Shown: positions 26,650-36,974 of the stretch, one piece after another | Position numbering within the stretch: the first letter of the stretch is position 1 | Layout: each line of letters opens with the position of its first letter | DNA from: Variovorax sp. J2L1-78 | Lineage (GTDB): Bacteria; Pseudomonadota; Gammaproteobacteria; Burkholderiales; Burkholderiaceae_C | Length of the DNA: 64,000 nucleotides | Assembly (NCBI RefSeq): GCF_030317205.1 | Contig: NZ_JASZYB010000003.1 | Span: 682,001-746,000 of the forward strand | Direction: 5' to 3' | The notes under the pieces: generated by a model | What the model was told of the DNA's origin: nothing | The model's input: only the letters and a program-made list of their open reading frames with translations | The model's database searches: none | Translations under genes and position numbers: made by a program

Positions 26650-28698
26650 ATGAAGCACCTGCACGACCTTCCCGTCCTCGTCCTCGGTCTCGGTGCGTCC
26701 GGCCTGGCGATGGCGCGCTGGTGCGCGCGGCATGGTGCCCAGGTGACGGTGGCCGACACGCGCGACACGCCGCCGGCCCTCGCGACGCTGCAGGCCGAGT
26801 GGCCCGGCGTGCGCTTCGTCGGCGGACCGCTGACCGCAGCCCTTGTCGAAGGCACGCCGATCCGCGCCGTGTACCGCTCGCCCGGCCTGACGCCAGCGAC
26901 GATCGCGCCGGTGGTCGACGCGGCACGCGCCATCGGCCTGCCGGTGGGCGGCGAGCTCGATCTGTTCGCGCAGGCGTTGCGCGATCTGAAGACGGTGACG
27001 CTGCCGGAGGTGCCGGCGGTGGAACCCGTCGACCCCGAAGCCATCGCCGAGGTGGCACCCGCTGCGGTCGAGACCGCCGAGCCGACGCCGTCGGCACCAT
27101 CGACGGAACCCGCCGCGGCCGAAGAAAACGCCGATGGCGCTGAGGCTGCGCCCCGCGCGCTGGCCGAAGACATGCCACGCGACGCGGCGGCGAGCGTGCC
27201 GGCGCCCGTGGAGGCGCCCATCGAAGCGCCCGTGGAGGCGCCCATCGAAGCGCCCGCCGACGACCTGCCGCTCGCCACGGACGAGGTGGTCGATTCCATC
27301 GCCGAGCCTTCGGAGCCCGCGCCCGCGGCCGTCCCCGCGGCCCCCCGTCCCGCGCTCCCCACGCCCGGCAAGCCCTACGTCGCGACCGCCGCCAAGGACG
27401 CGGCCGAGTTCGTGGCCCGCATCGCCGAACTGTCGGCCACCAACCCGGCGTCGGCCGTCGTCGAGGACGACTCGCCCCAGCTTCCGCTGGTGCCGCATGC
27501 CGAGCCCGAGCCGCCCAAGGGCTACGCGCCGGCGGTGCTCGCCATCACCGGCACCAACGGCAAGACCACCGTCACGTCGCTGACCGGCCTGCTGGTCGAG
27601 CGCGCCGGCAAGACCGTGGCCGTCGCCGGCAACATCGGCCCGACGCTGCTCGACACGCTGGCCGCACACCTCGATGCCCAGACGCTGCCCGACGTGTGGG
27701 TGCTGGAACTGTCCAGCTTCCAGCTCGACGGCGTGCAGGACTTCGAGCCCACCGCCGCGGCGGTGCTGAACCTGACGCAGGACCACCTGGACTGGCACGG
27801 CGACATGGCGTCGTATGCGGCCGCCAAGGCGCGCATCTTCGGCCAGCACGGCCTGATGATCCTGAACCGCGGCGAGGCGGGCGTCATGCAGATGCTGCCG
27901 CCACCGGTTCGCGTGAAGCTGCAGCGCCCACAGGTCCGCACGCACATCACCTTCGGCGCCGGCCTGCCGCTGCGCCCGAGCGACTTCGGCATCGAGCGTG
28001 TCAACGGCATGGCCTGGCTGGTGCGCGCGCTGGAGGCCGACGAGACGATCAAGCGCAAGCGCGGTGCTGCGGCGCAAGAGGAAGAGATCTTCCTGCAGCG
28101 CCTGATGCCGGCCGACGCGCTGCGCATCCGCGGCCAGCACAACGCGCTCAACGCCCTGGCGGCCCTGGCGTTGGCCAGTGCGGCCGGCTGCCCGTTGGGT
28201 CCGATGCTCTACGGCCTGCGCGAGTACCACGGCGAGCCGCACCGCGTCGAATCGGTGGCCATCGTCGACCAGGTCGAGTACTTCGACGACAGCAAGGGCA
28301 CCAACGTGGGCGCGACAGTGGCCGCGCTCCACGGACTGGGCGCCGAGCGCCGCATCGTCGCCATCCTCGGCGGCGACGGCAAGGGCCAGGACTTCGAGCC
28401 GCTGGCCGCACCGGTGCGCCAGGTGGCGCGCGCGGTCGTGCTGATCGGGCGCGATGCGCCGGTGATCGAGGCCGCGCTGGCCTCGACCGGCGTCACGCTC
28501 GTGCACGCCGCGTCGATGGACGAAGCCGTGCAGCTCGCCGCAAAGCGCGCCCACCCCGGCGACGCCGTGCTGTTGTCGCCAGCCTGCGCCAGCTTCGACA
28601 TGTTCAAGGACTACGCACACCGCGCGCAGGTCTTCTGCGATGCGGTGCAGGCCCTGGCCGACGCGCCGTCGTCGCTGCACGAGGAGGACGCTTCATGA
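26650..28698 (+). CDS. murD: UDP-MurNAc-L-Ala:D-Glu ligase MurD with large insertion
   Basis: A 682-residue Mur ligase adding D-glutamate; E. coli MurD has 438. Residues 1-113 are the UDP-binding domain ([15 protein letters not shown]). Residues about 114-290 are a Pro/Ala/Glu-rich insertion without visible fold, containing two copies of VEAPIEAP (187-202) from a 24-bp tandem repeat. The ATPase domain then begins with [12 protein letters not shown] (300-311) and proceeds normally ([24 protein letters not shown]), ending with [15 protein letters not shown] and [17 protein letters not shown]. All catalytic motifs are present, so the enzyme should be active. The stop overlaps the ftsW start (ATGA). 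Confidence 0.96.
   Translation: MKHLHDLPVLVLGLGASGLAMARWCARHGAQVTVADTRDTPPALATLQAEWPGVRFVGGPLTAALVEGTPIRAVYRSPGLTPATIAPVVDAARAIGLPVGGELDLFAQALRDLKTVTLPEVPAVEPVDPEAIAEVAPAAVETAEPTPSAPSTEPAAAEENADGAEAAPRALAEDMPRDAAASVPAPVEAPIEAPVEAPIEAPADDLPLATDEVVDSIAEPSEPAPAAVPAAPRPALPTPGKPYVATAAKDAAEFVARIAELSATNPASAVVEDDSPQLPLVPHAEPEPPKGYAPAVLAITGTNGKTTVTSLTGLLVERAGKTVAVAGNIGPTLLDTLAAHLDAQTLPDVWVLELSSFQLDGVQDFEPTAAAVLNLTQDHLDWHGDMASYAAAKARIFGQHGLMILNRGEAGVMQMLPPPVRVKLQRPQVRTHITFGAGLPLRPSDFGIERVNGMAWLVRALEADETIKRKRGAAAQEEEIFLQRLMPADALRIRGQHNALNALAALALASAAGCPLGPMLYGLREYHGEPHRVESVAIVDQVEYFDDSKGTNVGATVAALHGLGAERRIVAILGGDGKGQDFEPLAAPVRQVARAVVLIGRDAPVIEAALASTGVTLVHAASMDEAVQLAAKRAHPGDAVLLSPACASFDMFKDYAHRAQVFCDAVQALADAPSSLHEEDAS
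27208..27255 (+). repeat. 24-bp tandem repeat, two copies, within murD
   Basis: The 24-base unit starting GTGGAGGCGCCCATC occurs twice without mismatch (27208-27231 and 27232-27255) and encodes VEAPIEAP twice. It lies in the low-complexity insertion and suggests growth by slippage. Confidence 0.9.
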
Positions 28699-29993
28699 GC
28701 GACGCCGCCGCCGCCACGCCCAACACCGCGCCGGGCCGCTTCGGCGGCTGGTTCCGCCGTGCCGCCAAGAGCGGCATGGACGCGCTGCCGATGCACCTGC
28801 CGGTGCGCCTGGGCGGCGGCAGCGTGTCGCAGACCAAGGCCGCGCCGATGCGCGTGCTGGGCTTCGACCAGTCGCTGTTATGGGTCACGCTGGCGCTGCT
28901 GGCGTGGGGCATGGTGATGGTCTATTCGGCCTCCATCGCGCTGCCGGACAACCCGCGCTTCGCGCGTGCCGGCTACGGACCCATGTTCTTCCTGCTGCGC
29001 CACGTGCTGTTCATCTCCATCGCCTTCGTCGCCGCGCTGCTGGCCTTCCAGATCCCGATGCAGACCTGGGAGCGCGTGGCGCCGTGGATCTTCGTCGTGT
29101 CGCTGCTGCTGCTGGTGCTGGTGCTCATCCCGCACGTGGGCCGCGTGGTCAACGGCGCGCGCCGCTGGCTGCCGCTGGGCATCATGAACTTCCAGCCCTC
29201 CGAGCTCGCCAAGCTGGCGATGGTGCTCTACGCCGCCAGCTACATGGTGCGCAAGATGGAGATCAAGGAACGCTTCTTCCGCGCCGTGCTGCCGATGGGC
29301 ATTGCGGTGGTGGTGGTCGGCATGCTGCTGCTGGCCGAGCCCGACATGGGCGCCTTCATGGTGATCGCGATCATCGCCATGGGCATCCTCTTCCTCGGCG
29401 GCGTGAATGCGCGGATGTTCTTCGTCATCGCCGCGCTGGTGGTGGCCGCTTTCGCGCTGATCGTGATGACCAGCGAATGGCGCCGCGAGCGGATCTTTGC
29501 CTACCTCGATCCCTTCAGCGAGGCGCACGCGCTCGGCAAGGGCTACCAGCTGTCGCACGCACTCATCGCCATCGGCCGCGGCGAGATCTTCGGCGTGGGC
29601 CTGGGCGGCAGCGTCGAGAAGCTGCACTGGCTGCCCGAGGCGCACACCGACTTCCTGCTGGCCGTGCTGGGCGAAGAGTTCGGCCTCATCGGCCTGCTGC
29701 TCATCATCGGCATGTTCCTGTGGCTGACGCGCCGCATCATGCACATCGGCCGCCAGGCGATCGCGCTCGACCGCGTGTTCTCCGGTCTGGTGGCACAGGG
29801 CATCGGCATCTGGATCGGCTTCCAGTCGTTCATCAACATGGGCGTGAACCTGGGCGCGCTGCCGACCAAGGGCCTCGGCCTGCCGCTGATGAGCTTCGGC
29901 GGCTCGGCCATGCTGATGCAGCTGATCGCGCTGTCGATCGTGCTGCGGGTGGACTACGAAAACCGTGTGCTGATGCGAGGTGGTCGGATATGA
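28695..29993 (+). CDS. ftsW: Septal peptidoglycan glycosyltransferase FtsW
   Basis: A 432-residue SEDS-family membrane enzyme that polymerises lipid II at the septum with FtsI. About ten transmembrane segments begin near residue 55 ([20 protein letters not shown]). Family marks: [22 protein letters not shown], the catalytic-region [38 protein letters not shown] and the closing [11 protein letters not shown]. The N-terminal 50 residues are a cytosolic extension. ATGA overlaps couple it to murD before and murG after. Confidence 0.96.
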   Translation: MSDAAAATPNTAPGRFGGWFRRAAKSGMDALPMHLPVRLGGGSVSQTKAAPMRVLGFDQSLLWVTLALLAWGMVMVYSASIALPDNPRFARAGYGPMFFLLRHVLFISIAFVAALLAFQIPMQTWERVAPWIFVVSLLLLVLVLIPHVGRVVNGARRWLPLGIMNFQPSELAKLAMVLYAASYMVRKMEIKERFFRAVLPMGIAVVVVGMLLLAEPDMGAFMVIAIIAMGILFLGGVNARMFFVIAALVVAAFALIVMTSEWRRERIFAYLDPFSEAHALGKGYQLSHALIAIGRGEIFGVGLGGSVEKLHWLPEAHTDFLLAVLGEEFGLIGLLLIIGMFLWLTRRIMHIGRQAIALDRVFSGLVAQGIGIWIGFQSFINMGVNLGALPTKGLGLPLMSFGGSAMLMQLIALSIVLRVDYENRVLMRGGRI

Positions 29994-31072
29994 CGCGCAC
30001 GGCATTGGTCATGGCGGGCGGTACCGGCGGGCACATCTTCCCGGGCCTGGCCGTGGCCGAAGCGCTGCGCGACCGCGGCTGGGCCGTGCACTGGCTGGGC
30101 GCGCCCGGCGGCATGGAGCAGCAGCTGGTGCCGCCGCGCGGCTTCGCCTTCGAGCCGGTGCAGTTCGGTGGCCTGCGCGGCAAGGGGCCGCTCACGCTGC
30201 TGATGCTGCCCGCGCGGCTGCTGCGCGCCTTCGTCCAGAGCATCGGCGTGTTGCGCCGGGTACGGCCCGACGTGGTCATCGGCCTGGGCGGCTACATCAC
30301 CTTTCCCGGCGGCCTGATGAGCGTGCTGCTCGGCAAACCGCTGGTGCTGCACGAGCAGAACTCGGTGGCCGGGCTGGCCAACAAGGTGCTCGCGAGCGTC
30401 GCGAACCGCGTGTTCACCGCCTTCCCCAACGTGCTGAAGAACGCGCAGTGGGTGGGCAATCCGCTGCGCGAGGCTTTCGTGTCGCAGCCCGATCCGGTCA
30501 CGCGCTTCACCGGCCGCAGCGGGCCGCTGAAGCTGCTGGTGGTGGGCGGCAGCCTGGGCGCGAAGGCGCTCAACAGCATCGTGCCCAAGGCCCTGGCGCG
30601 CATCGCGCCGGCGCAGCGCCCGATCGTGATGCACCAGAGCGGCGCCAAGCAGATCGACGACCTGCGCGCCAACTACGTGGCGGCCGGTGTCGAGGCCGAG
30701 CTCACCCCTTTCATCGACGACACCGCCACCGCCTACGCGACCGCCGACCTGATCGTCGCGCGCGCCGGCGCCAGCACCGTCACCGAAATCGCAGCCGTCG
30801 GCGCCGCAGCGCTGTTCGTGCCTTTCCCTTCCGCGGTCGACGACCACCAGACCACCAACGCGCGCTTCCTCGTGGACGCGGGCGGCGGCTGGCTGGTGCA
30901 GCAGACCGAACTCACGCCTGAATTGTTGGCCGACTTGCTCCAGAAACTCGAACGAACCACGCTGGTGGACAAGGCCGTGAAGGCCAAGACGATGCAGAAG
31001 ACCGAGGCGGTCAGCGCCGTGGTGCTGGCCTGCGAAGAACTCGCGGCGAAGAAGCACGGAGGCGGCGCATGA
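29990..31072 (+). CDS. murG: Lipid II synthase, GlcNAc transferase MurG
   Basis: A 360-residue GT28 enzyme, peripheral to the inner membrane, that adds GlcNAc to lipid I. It shows the glycine-rich loop [19 protein letters not shown], a second loop [37 protein letters not shown], and in the C-terminal UDP-GlcNAc site [15 protein letters not shown] and [13 protein letters not shown]. The ATG overlaps the ftsW stop and the stop overlaps the murC start. Length matches E. coli (355). Confidence 0.97.
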   Translation: MTRTALVMAGGTGGHIFPGLAVAEALRDRGWAVHWLGAPGGMEQQLVPPRGFAFEPVQFGGLRGKGPLTLLMLPARLLRAFVQSIGVLRRVRPDVVIGLGGYITFPGGLMSVLLGKPLVLHEQNSVAGLANKVLASVANRVFTAFPNVLKNAQWVGNPLREAFVSQPDPVTRFTGRSGPLKLLVVGGSLGAKALNSIVPKALARIAPAQRPIVMHQSGAKQIDDLRANYVAAGVEAELTPFIDDTATAYATADLIVARAGASTVTEIAAVGAAALFVPFPSAVDDHQTTNARFLVDAGGGWLVQQTELTPELLADLLQKLERTTLVDKAVKAKTMQKTEAVSAVVLACEELAAKKHGGGA

Positions 31073-32526
31073 AGCACGCCATTCGCCACATCCATTTCGT
31101 CGGCATCGGCGGCGCCGGCATGAGCGGCATCGCCGAGGTGCTGCTCAACCTGGGTTACCGCATCTCGGGCTCCGACCTCTCGGACAGCGTCACGCTGCGC
31201 CGCCTGGCCGGCCTGGGCATCGCGACCCACGTGGGCCACGCGGCGGCGAACATCGCGGGCGCCGACGCCGTGGTCACGTCGACCGCCGTGCAGGCCGACA
31301 ACCCCGAGGTGATCGCCGCACGCGAGAAGAAGATTCCCGTGGTGCCGCGCGCCCTGATGCTGGCCGAGCTGATGCGCCTGAAGCAGGGCATCGCCATCGC
31401 CGGCACGCACGGCAAGACGACGACGACCAGCCTGGTGGCCAGCGTGCTCGCCGCGGCCGGGCTCGACCCGACCTTTGTGATCGGCGGGCGCCTCAACAGC
31501 GCCGGTGCCAATGCGCAACTCGGCAGCGGCGACTACATCGTGGTCGAGGCCGACGAATCGGACGCGTCCTTCCTGAACCTGCTGCCGGTGATGGCGGTGG
31601 TCACGAACATCGACGCCGACCACATGGAGACCTACGGGCACGACTTCGGCAACCTGAAGAAGGCCTTCGTCGATTTCCTGCACCGCATGCCCTTCTACGG
31701 TGTCGCGATCCTGTGCACCGATGACGAGGCGGTGCGCAGCATCGTGCCCGAGGTGACCTGCCCGGTGACCAGCTACGGCTTCAACGAAGACGCTCAGGTG
31801 CGCGCCGTGAACGTGCGCGCGGTCGGGGGCCAGATGCACTTCACCGCGCAGCGCCGCAACGGCATCACGCTGCCCGACCTGGACATCGTGTTGAACCTGG
31901 CCGGCGAGCACAACGTGCTGAATGCGCTGTCGGTGATCGCGGTGGCGGTCGAGCTCGGCGTGGCCGACGACGCCGTGCAGCGCGGCCTGGCTGATTTCAA
32001 GGGCGTGGGCCGGCGCTTCCAGAGCTACGGCGACGTGCCGGTGAAGGATGCCTCCGGCACGGCGGCTTTCACGCTGATCGAGGACTACGGCCATCACCCG
32101 GTCGAGATGGCGGCCACCATCGCTGCGGCCCGTGGCGCCTTCCCGGGACGCCGCCTGACGCTGGCTTTCCAGCCGCACCGCTACACCCGCACGCGCGACT
32201 GCTTCGAGGACTTCGTCAAGGTGCTGGGCACGGCCGATGCCGTGCTGCTGGGCGAGGTCTACGCGGCCGGCGAGGCGCCCATCGTGGCGGCCGACGGCCG
32301 CTCGCTGGCGCGTGCCCTGCGCGTGGCCGGCAAGGTCGAGCCGGTGTTCGTCGACGAGATCGGCGCGATGGCGCAGGCCATTCTCGACAACGCGCGCGAC
32401 GGCGACGTCGTCATCTGCATGGGCGCCGGTTCCATCGGCGCCGTGCCCGGCCGCGTGGTGGAGCTGGGCGGCGCGGCCGCATCGGTGAAGCCGGGCCAGT
32501 TCACCCGCGAAGGAAGGGCGCTGTGA
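31069..32526 (+). CDS. murC: UDP-N-acetylmuramate:L-alanine ligase MurC
   Basis: A 485-residue Mur ligase adding L-alanine to UDP-MurNAc, the first stem-peptide step. Motifs: [19 protein letters not shown] at the N-terminus, ATPase loop [66 protein letters not shown] and [20 protein letters not shown]-type overlaps link it to murG and ddl. The central Ala-rich helices are ordinary. A paralogue of related origin, mpl, lies at 57.4-58.8 kb. Confidence 0.97.
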   Translation: MKHAIRHIHFVGIGGAGMSGIAEVLLNLGYRISGSDLSDSVTLRRLAGLGIATHVGHAAANIAGADAVVTSTAVQADNPEVIAAREKKIPVVPRALMLAELMRLKQGIAIAGTHGKTTTTSLVASVLAAAGLDPTFVIGGRLNSAGANAQLGSGDYIVVEADESDASFLNLLPVMAVVTNIDADHMETYGHDFGNLKKAFVDFLHRMPFYGVAILCTDDEAVRSIVPEVTCPVTSYGFNEDAQVRAVNVRAVGGQMHFTAQRRNGITLPDLDIVLNLAGEHNVLNALSVIAVAVELGVADDAVQRGLADFKGVGRRFQSYGDVPVKDASGTAAFTLIEDYGHHPVEMAATIAAARGAFPGRRLTLAFQPHRYTRTRDCFEDFVKVLGTADAVLLGEVYAAGEAPIVAADGRSLARALRVAGKVEPVFVDEIGAMAQAILDNARDGDVVICMGAGSIGAVPGRVVELGGAAASVKPGQFTREGRAL

Positions 32527-33491
32527 GCACTCCGAACATCCAGTCACTCGGTAAGGTCGCCGTCCTTTTCGGCGGCACCTCGGCCGAGCGCGAGATCTCG
32601 ATCCTGTCGGGCACCGGCGTGCTCGAGGCGCTGCGCTCGCGCGGCGTCGACGCGCATGCCTTCGATCCGGCCGAGCGCGACCTGGTCGAACTCAAGCGCG
32701 AAGGCTTCGCGCGCTGCTTCATCGCGCTGCACGGGCGCCACGGCGAAGACGGCACGGTGCAGGGCGCGCTTGAACTCCTGGGCATTCCCTACACCGGCTC
32801 CGGTGTGATGGCGTCGAGCGTGGCCATGGACAAGGTCATGACCAAGCGCATCTGGCAGGCCGACGGCTTGCCGACGCCCAAGTACGTGCGCCTGGCCGCC
32901 GACCAGCAGAGCCGCGAGCAGATCCGCGCCGTGCCCGACGTGCTCGGCCTGCCGCTGATCGTCAAGCCACCGCGCGAAGGCTCGTCCATCGGCGTGACCA
33001 AGGTACAGGGCTATTCGCAGATGCAGGAGGCGGTGGCGCTCTCCGCGAAGTACGACGCCGACGTGCTGTGCGAGGAGTTCATCGAGGGCGAGGAAGTCAC
33101 TTGCTCCGTGCTCGGCCACGGGCTCGACGCGCAGGCCCTGCCGGTGATTCGCATCGCCGCGCCCGAGGGCGCCTACGACTACCAGAACAAGTACTTCACC
33201 GACGACGTCAAGTACCACTGCCCGAGCGGCCTGCCCGAAGCGGAGGAAAAGGAGATCCAGCGCCTCACGCTGGCGGCCTATCGCACGCTCGGCTGCCGCG
33301 GCTGGGGCCGCTCCGACGTGATGATCCGCGCGAGCGACCGCAAGCCCTTTCTGCTGGAGTTGAACACCTCCCCCGGCATGACGACGCATTCGCTGGTGCC
33401 GATGGCGGCACGTGCGGTGGGCATCGCCTACGAGGACCTGTGCGTGCGCGTGCTGGCATCGGCGGCACTCGATTCGGAAGGCAAGGTCTGA
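32523..33491 (+). CDS. ddl: D-alanine--D-alanine ligase
   Basis: A 322-residue ATP-grasp enzyme producing the D-Ala-D-Ala dipeptide for MurF. It shows [17 protein letters not shown], the [18 protein letters not shown] block, [44 protein letters not shown] and [16 protein letters not shown] (metal and substrate site). The start is a GTG that overlaps the murC stop (GTGA). Position in the cluster corresponds to ddlB of E. coli. ftsQ follows after a 4-base gap. Confidence 0.97.
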   Translation: MSTPNIQSLGKVAVLFGGTSAEREISILSGTGVLEALRSRGVDAHAFDPAERDLVELKREGFARCFIALHGRHGEDGTVQGALELLGIPYTGSGVMASSVAMDKVMTKRIWQADGLPTPKYVRLAADQQSREQIRAVPDVLGLPLIVKPPREGSSIGVTKVQGYSQMQEAVALSAKYDADVLCEEFIEGEEVTCSVLGHGLDAQALPVIRIAAPEGAYDYQNKYFTDDVKYHCPSGLPEAEEKEIQRLTLAAYRTLGCRGWGRSDVMIRASDRKPFLLELNTSPGMTTHSLVPMAARAVGIAYEDLCVRVLASAALDSEGKV

Positions 33492-33495
33492 CGAC

Positions 33496-34278
33496 ATGGC
33501 CACGACCGCACCCGTCCCCTTCGACGTCAAGCTCATGAACCTCACGGCGACGCTGGTCTTCGCCGTGTTCGGTGTCGTGCTGCTGGCGGCGGGGGCGTGG
33601 TGGGTGCTGCGCCAGCCCTTCTTCCCGATCGCCGGCATCAAGGTCGACGGCGAGGTGACGCACAACAACACGGTCACGCTGCGTGCCAACGTGGCGCCGC
33701 AGCTGGCGGGCAACTTCTTCACCGTCGACCTGGCGCGCGCGCGCACGGCCTTCGAGTCGGTGCCCTGGGTGCGCAAGGCCGTGGTGCGGCGCGAGTTCCC
33801 GAACAAGCTGCGCGCCACGCTGACCGAGCATGTGCCGGTCGCGCACTGGGGCGACGAGGCGGGCTCGAAGCTGGTCAACGGCTTCGGCGAGGTCTTCGAG
33901 GCCAACGTGGCCGAGGTCGACGACCAGCTTCCGCGGCTCGACGGCCCGGTCGAGCAGGCCGGGCAGGTGCTGGGCATGTACCGCCTGCTGGCACCGCTGT
34001 TCCAGCCCTACGAGCTGAGCGTGGTCGAGCTCGGCCTGTCGAGCCGTGGCAGCTGGCATGTGCTGCTCGACAGCGGCGCGCTCGTCGAACTGGGCCGCGG
34101 CCGCAGCGAGGAAGTCGTGGCCCGCACCGAGCGTTTCCTGCGCACCGTGTCGCAGGTGGCCGCGCAGTATGGCCGCACCGTCGCCTCTGTGGAAGGCGCC
34201 GACCTGCGGCACAACGAAGGCTATGCGCTGCGAATGCGCGGCGTCACCACGGTCGTCAACGACCCCAAGAAGAAATAA
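33496..34278 (+). CDS. ftsQ: Cell division protein FtsQ
   Basis: A 260-residue bitopic membrane protein. A cytosolic tail of about 12 residues is followed by one helix (LTATLVFAVFGVVLLAAGAWWV), a POTRA domain (FPIAGIKVDGEVTHNNTVTL; VPWVRKAVVRREFPNKLRAT) and the beta domain (EHVPVAHWGDEAGSKLVNGFGEVFE). FtsQ joins FtsL and FtsB in the divisome and recruits FtsW-FtsI. The ATG at 33496 is 4 bases after the ddl stop. The C-terminus is basic (NDPKKK), as in many betaproteobacterial copies. Confidence 0.95.
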   Translation: MATTAPVPFDVKLMNLTATLVFAVFGVVLLAAGAWWVLRQPFFPIAGIKVDGEVTHNNTVTLRANVAPQLAGNFFTVDLARARTAFESVPWVRKAVVRREFPNKLRATLTEHVPVAHWGDEAGSKLVNGFGEVFEANVAEVDDQLPRLDGPVEQAGQVLGMYRLLAPLFQPYELSVVELGLSSRGSWHVLLDSGALVELGRGRSEEVVARTERFLRTVSQVAAQYGRTVASVEGADLRHNEGYALRMRGVTTVVNDPKKK

Positions 34279-34298
34279 GCGAACACCGAGGACATTCC

Positions 34299-35528
34299 AT
34301 GCCCAAAGAATACAAAGACCTGGTCGTCGGACTCGACATCGGCACCGCCAAGGTGATGGTGGTGGTGGCCGAGGTGCTGCCCAACGGCGAACTCAAGCTG
34401 GCCGGCCTCGGCGTGGCGCCGAGCAACGGCCTCAAGCGCGGCGTGGTGGTCAACATCGACGCCACGGTGCAGAGCATCCAGCAGGCGCTGAAAGAAGCGG
34501 AACTGATGGCCGACTGCAAGATCGGCCGCGTCTACACCGGCATCACCGGCAGCCACATCCGCGGCATCAACTCCAGCGGCATGGTGGCGGTGAAGGACAA
34601 GGAAGTGACGCCCGCCGACGTGGCCCGCGTGGTCGAGACGGCGCGCGCCATCAACATCTCGAGCGACCAGCGGCTGCTGCTGGTGGAGCCGCAGGAGTTC
34701 GTGATCGACGGCCAGGACGTGAAGGAGCCGATCGGCATGAGCGGCATGCGGCTCGAGGCCAAGGTGCACATCGTGACCGGTGCCCAGAGCGCGGCCGAGA
34801 ACATCATCAAGTGCGTGCGCCGCTGCGGCCTGGAGGTCGACCAGCTGATGCTGAATCCGCTGGCCTCGAGCCAGGCGGTGCTGACCGAGGACGAGCGTGA
34901 ACTGGGCGTGTGCCTGGTCGACATCGGCGCGGGCACGACCGACGTGGCGATCTTCACCAACGGCGCGATCCGCCACACGGCCGTGATCCCGATCGCGGGC
35001 GACCTGATCACCAGCGACATCGCGATGGCGCTGCGCACGCCGACCAAGGACGCCGAGGACATCAAGGTCGAGAACGGCTACGCCAAGCAGCTGCTGGCCG
35101 ACCCCGACACGCAGGTCGAGGTGCCGGGCCTGGGCGACCGCGGCCCGCGCATGCTGAGCAAGCAGGCGCTGGCCGGCGTGATCGAGCCGCGCGTCGAGGA
35201 GATCTTTTCGCTCGTCCAGCAGGTGGTGCGCGAGTCGGGCTACGAGGAAGTGCTGTCGTCCGGCATCGTGCTGACCGGCGGCAGCGCGGTCATGCCGGGC
35301 ATGGTCGAACTCGGCGAGGACATCTTCCTCAAGCCGGTGCGCCGCGGCATCCCGAAGTATTCGAGCGCGTTGTCCGACATGGTGGCGCAGCCCCGTGCGG
35401 CTACCGTCATGGGGTTGCTCGAAGAAGCACGTTTTGCGCGCATGCGCGGCTACAAGGTCGCGCAGAAGAACGGTTCGGTGAAGACGGCCTTCGGCCGCTT
35501 CAAGGACTTCATCGTGGGGAACTTCTGA
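34299..35528 (+). CDS. ftsA: Cell division protein FtsA
   Basis: A 409-residue actin-like ATPase that tethers FtsZ to the membrane. Visible are LVVGLDIGTAKVMVVVAEV (phosphate 1), VCLVDIGAGTTDVAIF (phosphate 2), VIPIAGDLITSDIA, GIVLTGGSAVMPGM (adenosine loop) and the C-terminal amphipathic membrane helix KTAFGRFKDFIVGNF. The 1C domain (about 80-160) is present (GITGSHIRGINSSG). It starts 20 bases after ftsQ. Downstream, 161 bases separate it from ftsZ. Confidence 0.97.
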   Translation: MPKEYKDLVVGLDIGTAKVMVVVAEVLPNGELKLAGLGVAPSNGLKRGVVVNIDATVQSIQQALKEAELMADCKIGRVYTGITGSHIRGINSSGMVAVKDKEVTPADVARVVETARAINISSDQRLLLVEPQEFVIDGQDVKEPIGMSGMRLEAKVHIVTGAQSAAENIIKCVRRCGLEVDQLMLNPLASSQAVLTEDERELGVCLVDIGAGTTDVAIFTNGAIRHTAVIPIAGDLITSDIAMALRTPTKDAEDIKVENGYAKQLLADPDTQVEVPGLGDRGPRMLSKQALAGVIEPRVEEIFSLVQQVVRESGYEEVLSSGIVLTGGSAVMPGMVELGEDIFLKPVRRGIPKYSSALSDMVAQPRAATVMGLLEEARFARMRGYKVAQKNGSVKTAFGRFKDFIVGNF

Positions 35529-35529
35529 C

Positions 35530-35646
35530 ATGAAGTTCTACCCCCTCTGGCTGGCCCGCGGCAGTCCGCCCCGGCACTTCAACGAGCGATGGCGGCGGAC
35601 CGGTCCGCCATCCCCACGAGCAACCGGTCCGCGCACAGAAAAATAG
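35530..35646 (+). CDS. Possible 38-residue small ORF in the ftsA-ftsZ gap
   Basis: An ATG one base after the ftsA stop opens a 38-codon frame ending at a TAG (35644-35646). The peptide is basic and rich in R, P and W (start MKFYPLWLARGSPPRHF), with no signal or membrane helix. No ribosome site of its own is visible, but ribosomes ending ftsA could reinitiate. The frame crosses the palindrome at 35594-35609. It may be chance coding in a leader; evidence is weak. Confidence 0.25.
   Translation: MKFYPLWLARGSPPRHFNERWRRTGPPSPRATGPRTEK
35594..35609 (+). other. 16-bp perfect palindrome in the ftsA-ftsZ gap
   Basis: GGCGGACCGGTCCGCC is a perfect palindrome; outer GATG and CATC can extend the stem across a small bulge. 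No T tract follows. It could be a hairpin that shapes ftsZ mRNA processing or an operator for an ftsZ promoter. The remaining gap sequence up to the ftsZ start is comparatively A-rich (AAAAATAGTTCAGAAAC). Confidence 0.5.
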
Positions 35647-35689
35647 TTCAGAAACACACGGCAACTGCAAGCAATCTAGGAGTCACCAA

Positions 35690-36898
35690 ATGGCCATCGA
35701 AATGATCGAAATGGAAGAGTTCAACCAAGGCACGCAGATCAAGGTGATCGGCGTGGGCGGCGGCGGCGGCAACGCGGTCGCGCACATGATCGAGCGCGGC
35801 GTGCAAGGCGTTCAGTTCTCCTGCGCCAACACCGACGCGCAAGCGCTGTCGCGCAGCAACGCACCCAAGCTGATCCAGCTGGGCAACAACGGCCTGGGCG
35901 CCGGTGGCAAGCCCGACAAGGGCCGCGAGGCGGCCGAACTGGCGGTGGACGAAATCCGCGCGGCCATCGACGGCGCGCACATGCTCTTCATCACCGCCGG
36001 GATGGGCGGCGGCACCGGCACCGGTGCGGCACCGGTCATCGCGCGCATCGCCAAGGAGATGGGCATCCTCACCGTCGGCGTGGTCACCAAGCCCTTCGAC
36101 TGGGAAGGCGGCAAGCGCATGAACAACGCCGACAGCGGCCTGGCCGAGCTCGAAGCCAACGTCGACTCGCTGATCGTGATCCTGAACGAGAAGCTGCTCG
36201 AAGTGCTGGGCGAGGACGTGACGCAGGCCGAGGCCTTCGCGCATGCCAACGACGTGCTGAAGAACGCCGTCGGCGGCATCTCGGAAATCATCAACGAGTA
36301 CGGCGGCGTGAACGTCGACTTCGAGGACGTGCGCACCGTGATGGGCGAACCCGGCAAGGCCATGATGGGCACGGCCGCGGCCAGCGGCCCCGACCGCGCG
36401 CGCATCGCCGCCGAGCAGGCCGTGGCCTGCCCGCTGCTCGAAGGCATCGACCTGTCGGGCGCCAAGGGCGTGCTGGTGCTGGTGACGGCGTCGAAGGGCT
36501 CGCTGAAGCTGTCGGAATCGAAGCTGGCGATGAACACGATCCGTGCCTATGCCTCGCCGGACGCGCACGTGATCTACGGTGCCGCCTACGACGAGAACCT
36601 GGGCGACGAGATGCGCGTGACGGTGGTCGCCACCGGCCTGTCGCGCCCTGACGCACGCCGCCAGGCTCCGACGCTGGAAGTCATCCGCACCGGCACCGAC
36701 AACATCGGCTTCACCGTGCCGACGCTGGGCGGCGTGGGCCATGCCGGCGCGCACGGCCAGCCGAACTACGAAGGCATGGCGGTGCCGAGCGTGTGGCGCA
36801 CCAACCGCACGATGGCCGCGGCCAAGGTCGACGCGCTGTCTTCGGGCGGCATGGACGACTTCGAGATCCCCGCGTTTTTGCGTCGGCAAGCCGACTGA
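35690..36898 (+). CDS. ftsZ: Cell division protein FtsZ
   Basis: A 402-residue tubulin-like GTPase forming the Z ring. The GTP-binding signature [11 protein letters not shown] follows [20 protein letters not shown] is at the N-terminus; the T7 loop [11 protein letters not shown] supplies the catalytic acids to the neighbouring subunit. The variable linker (about 320-385) is short and Gly/Ala/Asn-containing; the conserved tail [14 protein letters not shown] binds FtsA and other partners. The ribosome site CTAGGAG lies about 8 nt before the ATG. Confidence 0.98.
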   Translation: MAIEMIEMEEFNQGTQIKVIGVGGGGGNAVAHMIERGVQGVQFSCANTDAQALSRSNAPKLIQLGNNGLGAGGKPDKGREAAELAVDEIRAAIDGAHMLFITAGMGGGTGTGAAPVIARIAKEMGILTVGVVTKPFDWEGGKRMNNADSGLAELEANVDSLIVILNEKLLEVLGEDVTQAEAFAHANDVLKNAVGGISEIINEYGGVNVDFEDVRTVMGEPGKAMMGTAAASGPDRARIAAEQAVACPLLEGIDLSGAKGVLVLVTASKGSLKLSESKLAMNTIRAYASPDAHVIYGAAYDENLGDEMRVTVVATGLSRPDARRQAPTLEVIRTGTDNIGFTVPTLGGVGHAGAHGQPNYEGMAVPSVWRTNRTMAAAKVDALSSGGMDDFEIPAFLRRQAD

Positions 36899-36961
36899 GG
36901 CCGACCGTGTGACTATGGAGGCCATAGCGAGCCGCGCGTTCCGGCGTGCGTCTCGCGCTCC

Positions 36962-36967
36962 TAAAAT
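36962..36967 (+). promoter_or_regulatory. Candidate -10 box of lpxC (leaderless)
   Basis: TAAAAT ends 7 nt before the GTG start of lpxC and no ribosome site is present, so a transcript from here would be leaderless. Read-through from ftsZ is also possible. Confidence 0.45.
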
Positions 36968-36974
36968 CACGGCC

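Noticed and set aside
27208-27255. Short tandem repeat as a possible CRISPR or mobile-element trace
   Set aside because: Only two copies with no spacer, in frame in murD and coding VEAPIEAP; it is a coding repeat.
23961-27371. A 1136-codon open frame on the minus strand opposite murE-mraY-murD
   Set aside because: It is antisense to four well-identified genes, low in complexity (repeats of G, A, R, Q, H) and typical of chance frames in high-GC DNA with biased third positions.
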